Assembly (NCBI RefSeq): GCF_000835495.1
Contig: NW_015622541.1
Location: 3,410,001-3,474,000, forward strand
Source: Cladophialophora immunda
Lineage: Eukaryota > Ascomycota > Eurotiomycetes > Chaetothyriales > Herpotrichiellaceae
DNA length: 64,000 nt
Direction: 5' to 3'
Both the position numbers and the translations under genes were made by a program. This document shows positions 55,342-64,000 of the stretch, in pieces. Under the pieces are notes generated by a model, which searched no databases, was not told the DNA's origin, and saw nothing but the letters and a program-made list of their open reading frames with translations. How positions within the stretch are numbered: the first letter of the stretch is position 1; each line of letters opens with the position of its first letter.

Positions 55342-57357
55342 ATGTCCGCCACAAGCAGCTCTCCCAAGCCTACTTCCCACAACACCTCGCAACCAGACCC
55401 AAAAGATACTCCCTCTCTCACCGATACCACGCAGTCCGACATGTTCAAACAGGAGCGGAGCGGTGCCGACGCTGAACAGAATGCCGCGCTCATCAAGGAG
55501 GCTCCTCATCCCAAATGGAGGCCATCGACAACAGAAACCCTGGTCATGGTGACCTTGGCCATCATCTCGCTGATGGTCAGCCTCGACGCCACTGTCATTG
55601 TCACCGCCTTGTCGGTCTGTACCTCTTAGCCCTCACCACTATCCTTCTAACCTCTGGCATAGACAATCGTCCAGTCCCTCAACGCGACATCCACTCAAGG
55701 CTTTTGGATAGGCACTTCCTACCTTCTGGTCGTCGCGGTGACCATGCCATTCACCGCCTCCATCAGTGACATTGTTGGACGTCCACAGACCCTCTTCACA
55801 GTCTTGTTGAGTTTCACTGTTGGAACCATTCTTTGTGCCACCGCCCACAGCATCGGCATCATGCTCGTTGGCCGTTGCCTGCAGGGCGTCGGTGGCGGTG
55901 GCGTCATTATTCTTTCCCTCGTCATCTTTTCCGACATTGTCCCTTTGCGGTTCAGACCGCAATACGTTGGCGTTCTGTAAGTTCCCTGCAAACCGTTTTC
56001 TCAACGAAGATCCTCTGGCCTTGACCTCGTTTACTGACGTCAATTCAACCCTCTAGTCAAGGAGCATGGGCCTTGGGAAGTGTCATCGGGCCTATCATCG
56101 GCGGCGCCTTTGCCAGCCCGACTCGCTGGCGCTGGGTGTTCTATCTGATGTTGCCCTTTTGCGGCGTGGGGTTGATCTTTGTGCCGCTCTTCGTGCGGCT
56201 CAGGCGCCCCGAGGCCACCCTGAAGGAGATGCTGGGCCGCGTCGATTGGATTGGTGGGGTCCTCTTCATCTCCTCCGCGACCAGCTTCCTCATCGCCATC
56301 TCTTGGGGCGGCACGACGTATGCCTGGAATCACTGGAGAACCCTTGTGCCGTTGTTGGTCGGCCTGGCGGGCCTGGTGGCCACCATGATATGGGAACGAT
56401 TCGGCGCCAAAGAGACGGCGTTCTTGAGACACTCGCTATTCCACGTGTGGTCGGCTCATGCGATCTACTTTGGCGCGTTCGCCCAAGGCCTCATTGTAAG
56501 TTTCATCACTCTCCCTCCAAACTACCACCTGCTGACAACCTTTCCTCGTCGTGTAGCTTTATGCACAACTCTACTACATTCCCTTCTTCTTCGAGTCCGC
56601 CAAGCTGTACTCTCCCATCCGCACCGGCGTCTCGCTGCTTCCCGTGCTGCTGACGCTGGTGCCGGCCTCGGTCATCGTCGGCGCGGCCATCACGCGCACC
56701 GCCAAGTTCCGGTGGGCGATCACCACGGGCTGGGTGCTGGCGACGCTGGGCACGGGGCTGAGCATCTCGTGGGACCGGGGCACCAGCACGGCCGTGTGGG
56801 CGGTGGAGATGATCGTGCTGGGGTTCGGGCACGGGCTGAACCTCAACGCCCTCAACACGGCGTCCCAGGCGGCGTGCAAGCCCGGCGACGAGGGCCGCGC
56901 GGTGGGCATGTACGCCTTCCTGCGCAGCTTCGGGATGGCCATCGGCGTCGGCGTCGGCGGCTCCGTGTTCCAGAACGTCATGAAGTCCAAGCTCGCCGCC
57001 CTGGGCCTGCCGACCGACATCGCCCTGCGCGCCGAGGCGTACCTGGAGGTGCTCAAGCAGATGCCCGCCGACTCGCCGCAGCGCGCGGCCGCGGTCGACG
57101 CCTACGTCGCGGGATTCCACGGCGTCTTCGGCTTCTTGACGGGTCTCGCTGGCTTGGCCCTCCTCGTCGGCCTCTTCGTCAAGCACTTTGAGATCAACAA
57201 GGAGCTCATCACCGAGCACAAGCTGGTGGACGAGTCGCGCCTCAGCTGGCGCCGCGCGAGCCAGGGCACGGGCACCCGCTCGGGCCTGTCGACCGCGGAC
57301 CACTCGCGCATGCCCAGCCCTGAGCGCGGCCAGGAGGTTGTCGCAGAGCAGGTCTAG
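55342..57357 (+). CDS. DHA2-type MFS drug/toxin exporter
   Basis: Four exons (55342-55614, 55663-55976, 56057-56495, 56557-57357) give about 608 residues; all phases agree. The number of hydrophobic segments fits the 14-helix DHA2 family. Helix 1 carries MVSLDATVIVTALSTIV. Motif A-like DIVGRPQ, GRCLQGVGGGG, and antiporter motif C (GAWALGSVIGPIIGG) are intact. The long Ser/Thr N-terminus and the C-terminal tail are cytoplasmic. Exporters of this class move xenobiotics or secondary metabolites outwards against protons. The last exon is unusually GC-rich compared with its neighbours. It points towards the convergent butanediol dehydrogenase gene. Confidence 0.92.
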
Positions 57358-58322
57358 ACACGCTTGTCAAGACACGCTTGCCACTCGCTGCGTGCATTCA
57401 TCCAGCCAGCCATCCATCGACCCATGCATCCAGTCATCTCCACGCCCTCTTACTCCCAGATTTCGGAAATCCGAGCTTCCAACACCGAAAAGGCTGATGA
57501 ACGACCCTTTCTATCTCTGCCGTGTACCAACAGCAGCCATACTTCCATGTACTATTACTATCACTATGATTACCACCACCACTATTATTATTATTACTAT
57601 TACGGCTCCACGACCCTAGAAAAGCGAGCACCACGGCCTTTGGATACCAGGCAGGCCAAGAGGAAAAATGCACGGCGGCGGCCACAGAACCCGCGCGAGA
57701 TGGGAAAGATGTCAGGGGTAATGATCAATGACAATGCGATAATGACGATGAGGACGAGGATGGAAAGGGGAATGGCAATGATACCGGATTCGAGACTTGG
57801 ATAGACAAAGATAGACGGATGAACACAAGGCAAAAAATGGACATATTTATCACAAGAAAGCAAAAAAGGGGGGCTTTTGTTCTTTGTCCCACTCGTCGCT
57901 CCTCTCCATCTCTCCATCCTGACATTCTCGCGGCGTGCCATTGACATCCATCCTCGTCTTCGTCTGGCTCGGTTGGTTGGTTGGTTCGAAGCCGACACGC
58001 GAGAAGAAACGTAACGTAACGGAGCCGACAACTCACTCATCCCTCCCCTCCCTCCACGCAGTTTGAGCGTTCTGGAATCTCAGCAAAGCCCGCCTGTCCT
58101 CCTCATGCTGGGCCTTTTGCTGCTTCGAGTTCGAGTTCAGGATTGCGCTCCTCGGATGACAAGGCCCGGTCCAGCAAGCTGCGTCGTCACAATGTATCCC
58201 CTCTCCGTAGTCCTTGTCTTCTTCTTCCGCATCTTCCACATCTTCTCCCTTTTTTGACGCCCGCGATGTGATCCACGACACCCGTAGCCAGCAACGAGCA
58301 GCCCCACCACTGCTGGGATCCC
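57358..58322. other. Convergent spacer with simple repeat
   Basis: A 965-base gap between the convergent exporter and dehydrogenase genes. It holds a microsatellite near 57540-57605 and low-complexity sequence to about 57800. A minus-strand frame at 57600-58040 contains a hydrophobic stretch but reads through the repeat, so I do not count it as a gene. Confidence 0.5.
57540..57605. repeat. ATT/ACT/ACC trinucleotide microsatellite
   Basis: Repeated ACT, ATT, ACC and TAC triplets run for about 65 bases (for example CACCACCACTATTATTATTATTAC). The plus-strand frame would give a run of Tyr and His residues. It is a simple repeat in a non-coding spacer. Confidence 0.75.
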
Positions 58323-59719
58323 TTAGATGCCCGCCCCCACATCCACCAGGATCTTGACGTGGTTCTCCTTGTCCTCGATCAGGGTCTTGAAGCCTTCCTC
58401 GGCGACCTGGTCCAGCTTGATCTTCTTGGTGATCATCCCGGCGGGTTTCATGGCGCCTGTGTGGGAGGGTCAGCCTAAGAGTCACACTTCACTTCACGAA
58501 GAAGAGGTCAAAGGGCTCGTGAAAAGGGAGCCCAAAAAAAAAGAGACTGTCTCGCGGAGTGTGTTCAGAAGGATGGTGCATTTCGCCTAAGGGACTGGGG
58601 AATGGTGGACAATGCTGGCGGAAGGTTTTTTTTTTGACTGCGCAAGGGTAGGTTTGAAGACGGGTACGAAACTCACCGGTCGAGATGGCGTTGATGACGG
58701 CTTCAAAGTCGCCTAGCGAGTAGGTCGCTCTGCGGGCACGGTCAGTCAGGGGATCTCGTCTCCGAGACGGCGGGCTTGAGAGGAGCAGTCTGCCAGATAG
58801 GGGAGAGACGGATCTGAACTTACACTCCCATGTACCCCCTCTCCCGAAATACAATGTCATTCATCTGCAGCGTCGCCCGCTTCTCCCACACGGCGATATT
58901 GACCAACGTCCCTCGCGCCTTGATCGCCTTGAACGCAGTGTCCACCGCGACCTGCACGCCGGCGGCATCGAACCCGACGTCCGCGCCCTCGCCGTTGGTC
59001 AATTTCTCCACCTCGGCCACGACGTCGGCCTTGACCGGGTCAATCACATGGTGCGCACCGAACTGCGTGGCGAATTCTCTCCGCCGGCCGCTGACCTCGC
59101 TCACGATGATGTTTTTGCACCCCTTGCCGACCAGGGCCTGCACGACCGCGAGGCCGATGGGGCCGCCGCCCAGCACGAGGACCGAGTCGCCTTCCTTGTA
59201 CGGGGAGATGTCGACCGCGTGCCACCCCACCGCCAGGGGCTCGATCAACGCGCCCACCTCCAAGGGGATGTTGTCCGGCAACGGCTTCACGCAGCTCTCC
59301 GGCACGACCATGTGCTCGCACAGGCCGCCACCCCATCCGCTCAGGCCGACGAAGCCGTTCTTGTCGCAGCAGTTCACCAGGCCGCGTTTGCACGCCCGAC
59401 AGCTGCCGTCGTAGATGGTGGGCTGCACGCAGACGCGGTCGCCGGGCTTGACGTTCGTGACGCCCTCGCCCACCTCCTCCACCACGCCGCTGAACTCGTG
59501 GCCTAGCGTCAGAGGCAGGGTCTCGCCCGTGATGGGGTGCGGGTGGCCTTCTGTCGGGATCAGGTTCGCGCCGCCGAGATACTCGTGCAGATCTGAGCCG
59601 CAGATGCCGCAGAACTTGGGCGCGATCTTGACCTGCCCGGGCTTGACGGAGGGGACGGGGATCTGGTCGAGGCGGATGTCGCGTTGGCCGTAGAACCGGA
59701 CTGCATTCATTTGCGACAT
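58323..59719 (-). CDS. BDH1: (R,R)-butanediol dehydrogenase-like Zn-ADH
   Basis: Three exons (59719-58824, 58729-58677, 58456-58323) give 360 residues, near the usual length. It is a zinc medium-chain dehydrogenase: FCGICGSDLHEY with the catalytic-Zn Cys, GHEFSGVVEEVGEG, structural-Zn Cys cluster CRACKRGLVNCC, Rossmann motif VLGGGPIGLAVVQ and a C-terminal end KILVDVGAGI. The YDGSCRACKRG and GLSGWGGGLCEH segments are typical of yeast-like BDH1, which interconverts acetoin and 2,3-butanediol. Its start is 885 bases from the divergently transcribed FAD monooxygenase. Exact substrate is not proven. Confidence 0.9.
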
Positions 59720-60604
59720 GGTGGCAGGTCTGGGAAAGAAAAAGGAAGCCTGATGATTGGCGTCTCTGCGTTTGAGTGAGAAAGAGGTCAAGGAATGGTG
59801 AGATTGGCTCTAATATAGGAGAGGGGAAGGGAGAAGGGAGCGCAACACAAGAGCCACCAGAGCAGCTCTCCAACAATCGTCATGCCATTCATTCCAAGCG
59901 GCAACTCCGCTCTGCTTTCGACCGAAGACGATCCACCATGGAAGTCTTCAATCGCATGTGGCATCCCGCGACGGTGGCAGCGAAGAGTCGCACATTGCCA
60001 GCCATCATCTGCCCCCGCTCAGTGCCCGCTTGCGTGAGACCACAATGCATTCATCTCATTTGTCTCTGGAGGCACTCGTCCCCCTGTTGTGCTCCCCACT
60101 GTCCATCTCTTTTGCCTCCATGGGTTCCTCCTTTAGGAAATCCCGAAATGAGGGGCAAAAGATGGAGGTGTTCGAGCAGGAGTTCGGGATCGTCGAGTCT
60201 GGGGAAAGCTACAACTCTCAGGGCGGCTCGCAAGGGCAGGTTGACCGAGGAGGACGTGATGTCAATGTCGTATTCGCGTTGCAAGTGGCGGACCTGTCCT
60301 CTGGTTCGTCAAATCGACAAGGGTATAAGTGTTTGCTAGCAGGATTGGAGGACTGGCAAAATGGCGTAGGGATTGCAAGAAGTCCAGGTCCTTGATTGGC
60401 TGTGTGCAAAGCAATCCCTGTGTCTATCCCAGGAATCTGTCTGCCTGAGCCTAGTCCCAATCCTGAAGACAGCTGTTGTCCTGGGGTATTGCAGATATAT
60501 TATATAAGGATCAAGGCATTAACTGACGCGCAAGGAACAAAGCACGCTCGAGGTTGTGCACACAGCGTGAGAAACAGTAGCAGTAAGCATCTCCTCATTC
60601 TTGT
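59720..60604. other. Shared divergent promoter
   Basis: An 885-base region between the divergently transcribed dehydrogenase and FAD monooxygenase, so elements here could serve both. It contains a plus-strand TATA-like element at 60501 and an AT-rich ATATTAG-type element near 59812 on the dehydrogenase side. No gene was seen. Confidence 0.6.
60501..60508 (+). promoter_or_regulatory. TATA-like box of the FAD monooxygenase gene
   Basis: TATATAAG lies about 100 bases before the ATG at 60605, a usual distance for a fungal core promoter. Assignment is by position and sequence only. Confidence 0.5.
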
Positions 60605-61915
60605 ATGTCCCCTGTGGACAATGACACAATGTCTCCATCATCCCCGGAACTGTTGTCGAATTTCCTCGCCGGCAAAACCATTCTCGTGTCTGGTGGTGGC
60701 ATCGCTGGACTGACATTCGCCGTTGCGATCGCCCAATTGTTTTCAGAAGAATCTTCGGTGGCGGCGAGGCCTCAAGTCATCATATACGAGCGGGATAGCT
60801 ATGAGGACCGCATCGGACGTGAAGGGTATACTCTATCCCTGAGAACAGACAACGATCCCGGCGCCGTTCAGGTCTTGGATCTCCTAGGGCTGTACGAGCT
60901 TGTCAGGAGCGTCAGTGTCAACTCTGGAGGACTTCCAGAAGAGAGAGGCTCTTTCAACCTCTGGGATCCTCAGTTTCGTCCCTTCTTGCGCTTCGCGGCA
61001 CACCCAGTCGGACCCAAAAAGCTGCTCGGCATGAGAATCCGCCGCAATGCCCTGCAGAAGGTTCTCGCCGAGGCCGCTGTGGCATCGAAAGCTCAAATCC
61101 ACTGGGAAACGGCTGTAATAGGAGCAGAGCCAATCGAGGACGGCAAAGTGCGAGTTACCCTCAGCACCGGCGCAACGGCGGTGGGTGACATTCTCCTAGC
61201 TGCCGATGGATCCCGAAGCAAGTTGCGCTCGCTGTTGAGGCCAGACCACGGCCTCAATTATGCTGGCGTGTATCTCTGGTCAGGCATCGCCAAGTTTGCG
61301 AGACACGACGACATTCCCAAGCCCCTGGATCGTGACTGGGGTGGTGTGCTGGGTGGAAACGGAGTCGGGCTTTTTGTCTCTCCTGTGGACGACAAATCCG
61401 CGCTTTGGGCCATGAGTCGTCCCAGTCCCGTTATGAAGGAGGCATTACGATACCCTGTTCCTCAAAAGCGCCTCGACGAGTTGTTGGAAGAATCAATAAA
61501 AGTGGCGGCAAACTTTGCTCCTCTGGTGAAGAATCTGGTCTCCGCGACGGATCCAACCACGATCATGCAGTTCAATGCAATGGATCGGCCCCCTTTCCCA
61601 CATCAGTCACTGGAGCACGGCCCCATAATATGGATCGGAGATGCAAACCATGCAGTTAGCCCCTTCGCAGGCAACGGTGCCAACATGGCAATAATGGATG
61701 CCTGGGATCTTGCTAATGCATTCAAGAAAGCTTCAACCGTTGACGAAGCCATCACGGTGTATGACAAGGTGGCCATTCCTCGAGCCAGCAGGGTTCTGAA
61801 GTCGTCACATTGGGCGATTGACGCTTTGCATGCCACAGGAATTAAATTGCTCCTTTACAAGGTGGTTCTTCGTGTGTTAGGATTCCTGACCGGGATCGCC
61901 CGAAGTCGTGATTGA
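60605..61915 (+). CDS. FAD-dependent monooxygenase (PHBH type)
   Basis: A single-exon protein of 436 residues. The Rossmann dinucleotide motif VSGGGIAGLTFA is at about 28-40 (GxGxxG, G30-G32-G35), with the acidic end of strand 2 in IYERDS. The DG motif reads LLAADGSRSKLR and the GD motif IWIGDANHAVSPFAGNGANM, so all three flavin/NADPH sites of group A monooxygenases are intact. The C-terminal LLLYKVVLRVLGFL is hydrophobic and may associate with membrane. Enzymes of this kind hydroxylate aromatic or polyketide-like substrates; none is predictable here. An alternative ATG is 8 codons downstream (60629). Confidence 0.9.
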   Translation: MSPVDNDTMSPSSPELLSNFLAGKTILVSGGGIAGLTFAVAIAQLFSEESSVAARPQVIIYERDSYEDRIGREGYTLSLRTDNDPGAVQVLDLLGLYELVRSVSVNSGGLPEERGSFNLWDPQFRPFLRFAAHPVGPKKLLGMRIRRNALQKVLAEAAVASKAQIHWETAVIGAEPIEDGKVRVTLSTGATAVGDILLAADGSRSKLRSLLRPDHGLNYAGVYLWSGIAKFARHDDIPKPLDRDWGGVLGGNGVGLFVSPVDDKSALWAMSRPSPVMKEALRYPVPQKRLDELLEESIKVAANFAPLVKNLVSATDPTTIMQFNAMDRPPFPHQSLEHGPIIWIGDANHAVSPFAGNGANMAIMDAWDLANAFKKASTVDEAITVYDKVAIPRASRVLKSSHWAIDALHATGIKLLLYKVVLRVLGFLTGIARSRD

Positions 61916-62043
61916 CGACTTCCAGGGGTTGGATCTTTCTGGACACGCCTCTCGGTGAATTGCAGCAGACGGTTGGCAATGAGATTCAGAGAGGCGCTTT
62001 TCTCTTCTCAATGTGATTAGGCAAAGGGCTGAAACAGACGTGG

Positions 62044-63924
62044 TCAAGCTGTAGCATTATGCGTCAAAGGTGACCTTGGAATCCACACTCCGCCATTTCC
62101 AATCAATTTGTCCTTCATGGTCGCTCCCTCTGTCCGCACTCCCAGACGATGGACAGGGACTCTGTCAATCTGTTTCTGTGTGCTCTGCCTGAAATCAACA
62201 TATCGCTCAGTCAAAGATCGGTTGGACGAAGCCGACTTGACGTGCTCTAATGTGGCGTCTGCTGCCCAGGCGGGTCGAGCCAAACTTGCGTTCGTAACGG
62301 CGACATCTTTGTAGAAGTCAAACAGTTGTGCTTCGACATCCGGCTCTTGGTTCGGTTCGAGCTCTAGAGCTCGCAAATAACCCATCATCAGCACAGACAC
62401 TTTGGCGTCGATGAAATCGACTGACTGGAAATCATGGATCAGGTACACTCGGGCAGTGTTCTTTTCCACCACAGTTCTCCTTCCATATGGGTCCGGCGAA
62501 ATGAAGATAATTGCCTGATGCCATTCATCCGAGATGTTTTTCTCTGCAGCGAGCTTGCTGGGCAGGTTCACCGCAGCCCACCCGAAGAATACCCCTTTGT
62601 ACCGCAAAAGAATGTCTGCAGGAATGCCCGTCAGGTTGGCCGTCGGCATGTTCAATGCTGCTCTACTTCTGCCAGTGCCGGCGACCACCTTTCCATGAAA
62701 CCGAACGGGAAATGGCGGCACTGGGCCGGACGGTGGCCCGATGACATCTGGACGAGCCAAGGCATCGTAGCCATCCAGGTCGGTTCGAGTGTAAGACTCA
62801 TCTCGGGCAGTGTCATACTGCTCATTCATATTGTCAAAGCGATCCTGAATCCCACTCTCGTCATAAGCGGTAGTAACAGCCTGCTGAGCTAACGCACTTG
62901 GTTGATAAACCGAAGTCAGCTGATTCGTGACCGTCTGCCTTGCAGTGTCGACATAAGGGCCAGCAGTGGCCGTGACGAATTGTCTTCCGACAACTGCCGC
63001 TAGCTTGATGCCCGCCTCGAGTGGCATGGTCTTGAGAGACGAGCCTCTGATGACACTAGAGTCTGTTGACGAGGACGCTAGTCGGAACACTGGGCTACCG
63101 CAAAGCGTCTTTTTTCCGTCGGCAGAGCAGAGAACCACCCTCAGATAGCCATCGTCGGCATCGCAAGGAATGCGGAGGATGTCGGTTTCCCGTGGCCGAT
63201 GAGCGCGAAGTTCTTTCGGAGCTTTCTTCAAAAACTTCTTGATGTCTCTCTGCCAAGCGCGTTCGTCGGTGGAGTTGACTTGCTCCGGCGTGGCCCTTGT
63301 GGATGGGGTCACATCAATCCAGGTACTCCTGGCTCCCAGTAACCCCCCGATCTTCAAACCGGTCTTGCCGGAGAAGCCTCTTCGCTGTAGCCACAAAGTC
63401 CGATCGGGAGGTAGCTCTCGGTCGGAGAAGACGGTGATGGCTAGATTTGTCGACGAACCGCTGTAGTAGACTACGCCAAACGAATGCCGCAGGATCGTGT
63501 AGTGCTTGGTGGACTCGTAGGGATGGCTGATCAACCCCCCTGCAAAGTGTCGGACATCCTGCAAAGCTGATACGAATTTCGACTGAGATGGGGAGTTCGT
63601 GGCTGGCGGGGAAAGAGGTGTGAGGGGGGTTGTGGGAGTAGATGTTGAACCTTGGCTTTGAAAGCTGAATTCGGTCGAAAGACTGGTAGGCGACTGAACA
63701 ATGCCAGGAGAAGGATGGAGCGGGAGAGGATGAGGCGACTGGATCCCGGGAGGGGACTCGAGGGTCATTGCCTGGAGGATGGCAGTCTGCTCCTCCAGGC
63801 TCAGATCCTCGCCTCTGTGAGCGCCTGTGAAATGGCCGAGGTCATCCGTCTGGACTCCTCGAAGCGGAGGCCTATTGCTGCTCTCTGCCCCCGTCTCCCC
63901 AGGACGATGCTTTGTCAATGGCAT
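62044..63924 (-). CDS. Protein with degenerate riboflavin-kinase-like C-terminal domain
   Basis: A 626-residue intron-less protein. A Ser/Pro/Thr-rich N-terminus (to about 115) leads to a middle part (about 120-290) with ILRHSFGVVYYSGSSTNLAITVFS and LWLQRRGFSGKTGLKIGG. From about 405 to 530 it resembles riboflavin kinase: FHGKVVAGTGRSRAALNMPTANL, YKGVFFGWAAV, DPYGRRTVVEKNTARVYLIHDF and VLMMGYLRALE. By eye the catalytic Glu of kinases (METHI, VETHI) aligns with Arg in ARVYLIHDF, so ATP:riboflavin transfer is doubtful. Homologues are often named LipA and NB-ARC domain proteins in Aspergillus; that label is recalled and I see no NB-ARC here. Stops 128 bases after the monooxygenase. Confidence 0.75.
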   Translation of the reverse strand: MPLTKHRPGETGAESSNRPPLRGVQTDDLGHFTGAHRGEDLSLEEQTAILQAMTLESPPGIQSPHPLPLHPSPGIVQSPTSLSTEFSFQSQGSTSTPTTPLTPLSPPATNSPSQSKFVSALQDVRHFAGGLISHPYESTKHYTILRHSFGVVYYSGSSTNLAITVFSDRELPPDRTLWLQRRGFSGKTGLKIGGLLGARSTWIDVTPSTRATPEQVNSTDERAWQRDIKKFLKKAPKELRAHRPRETDILRIPCDADDGYLRVVLCSADGKKTLCGSPVFRLASSSTDSSVIRGSSLKTMPLEAGIKLAAVVGRQFVTATAGPYVDTARQTVTNQLTSVYQPSALAQQAVTTAYDESGIQDRFDNMNEQYDTARDESYTRTDLDGYDALARPDVIGPPSGPVPPFPVRFHGKVVAGTGRSRAALNMPTANLTGIPADILLRYKGVFFGWAAVNLPSKLAAEKNISDEWHQAIIFISPDPYGRRTVVEKNTARVYLIHDFQSVDFIDAKVSVLMMGYLRALELEPNQEPDVEAQLFDFYKDVAVTNASLARPAWAADATLEHVKSASSNRSLTERYVDFRQSTQKQIDRVPVHRLGVRTEGATMKDKLIGNGGVWIPRSPLTHNATA

Positions 63925-64000
63925 ATTGGAACTTCATCAAAACACATAGAAATCGGACAGCTTCACCCACATGGCATAGCGCCCGGTGGGGAACGGCTAA

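Noticed and set aside
56506..57303. 265-codon minus-strand frame opposite the exporter
   Set aside because: It is the antisense shadow of the GC-rich last exon of the MFS exporter.
57364..58040. Plus- and minus-strand frames through the trinucleotide repeat
   Set aside because: The plus frame is a Tyr/His run made by the microsatellite. The minus frame has one hydrophobic patch but also depends on reading through the repeat.

Overview
The window is nuclear DNA of a filamentous ascomycete (Pezizomycotina). Most genes carry short GT-AG introns of about 45-75 bases, some with visible CTAAC/CTGAC-type branch points. Several families are typical of filamentous fungi: a Zn2Cys6 regulator, DUF4045-gelsolin, DUF3445, MARVEL, Pga2, a D-arabinono-1,4-lactone oxidase and DHA-type and sugar MFS carriers. 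A Eurotiomycetes/Chaetothyriales-like origin is possible, but I cannot fix the class. I found no transposon, tRNA, rRNA or CRISPR array. All gene models were spliced by eye.

Layout. 1-11 kb: the end of a DUF3445 protein, a truncated DhaK-like protein, prp38, a nine-exon GTPase/RING/patatin protein and a GT8-like membrane protein. 11-22.7 kb: a small membrane protein, a DUF4336 protein, a secreted carboxylesterase next to a Zn2Cys6 regulator, an unknown small protein, a MARVEL protein and an F-box-like protein. 24-36 kb: a sugar/polyol transporter, the lactone oxidase, a giant DUF4045-gelsolin protein and an ARL2 GTPase. 37-51.7 kb: a large GNAT-domain protein, a 4-kb gene-free stretch, a three-RRM Csx1/Nam8-like protein, an AtuA-like protein with a GC-AG intron, Pga2, a sulfotransferase-like protein and CENP-S/MHF1. 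51.7-64 kb: a second gene-poor stretch, a DHA2-type exporter, a butanediol dehydrogenase, an FAD monooxygenase and a protein ending in a riboflavin-kinase-like domain.

Most genes are unrelated housekeeping or accessory genes. Two local groupings may be functional: the esterase with its neighbouring Zn2Cys6 regulator (14.4-18.45 kb), and the exporter, dehydrogenase and FAD monooxygenase (55.3-61.9 kb). The most unusual items are the GTPase-RING-patatin protein, whose lipase motifs are intact, and two proteins that look like catalytically dead relatives of metabolic kinases. One is DhaK-like with Asp at the substrate-His position. The other is riboflavin-kinase-like with Arg at the expected catalytic Glu.
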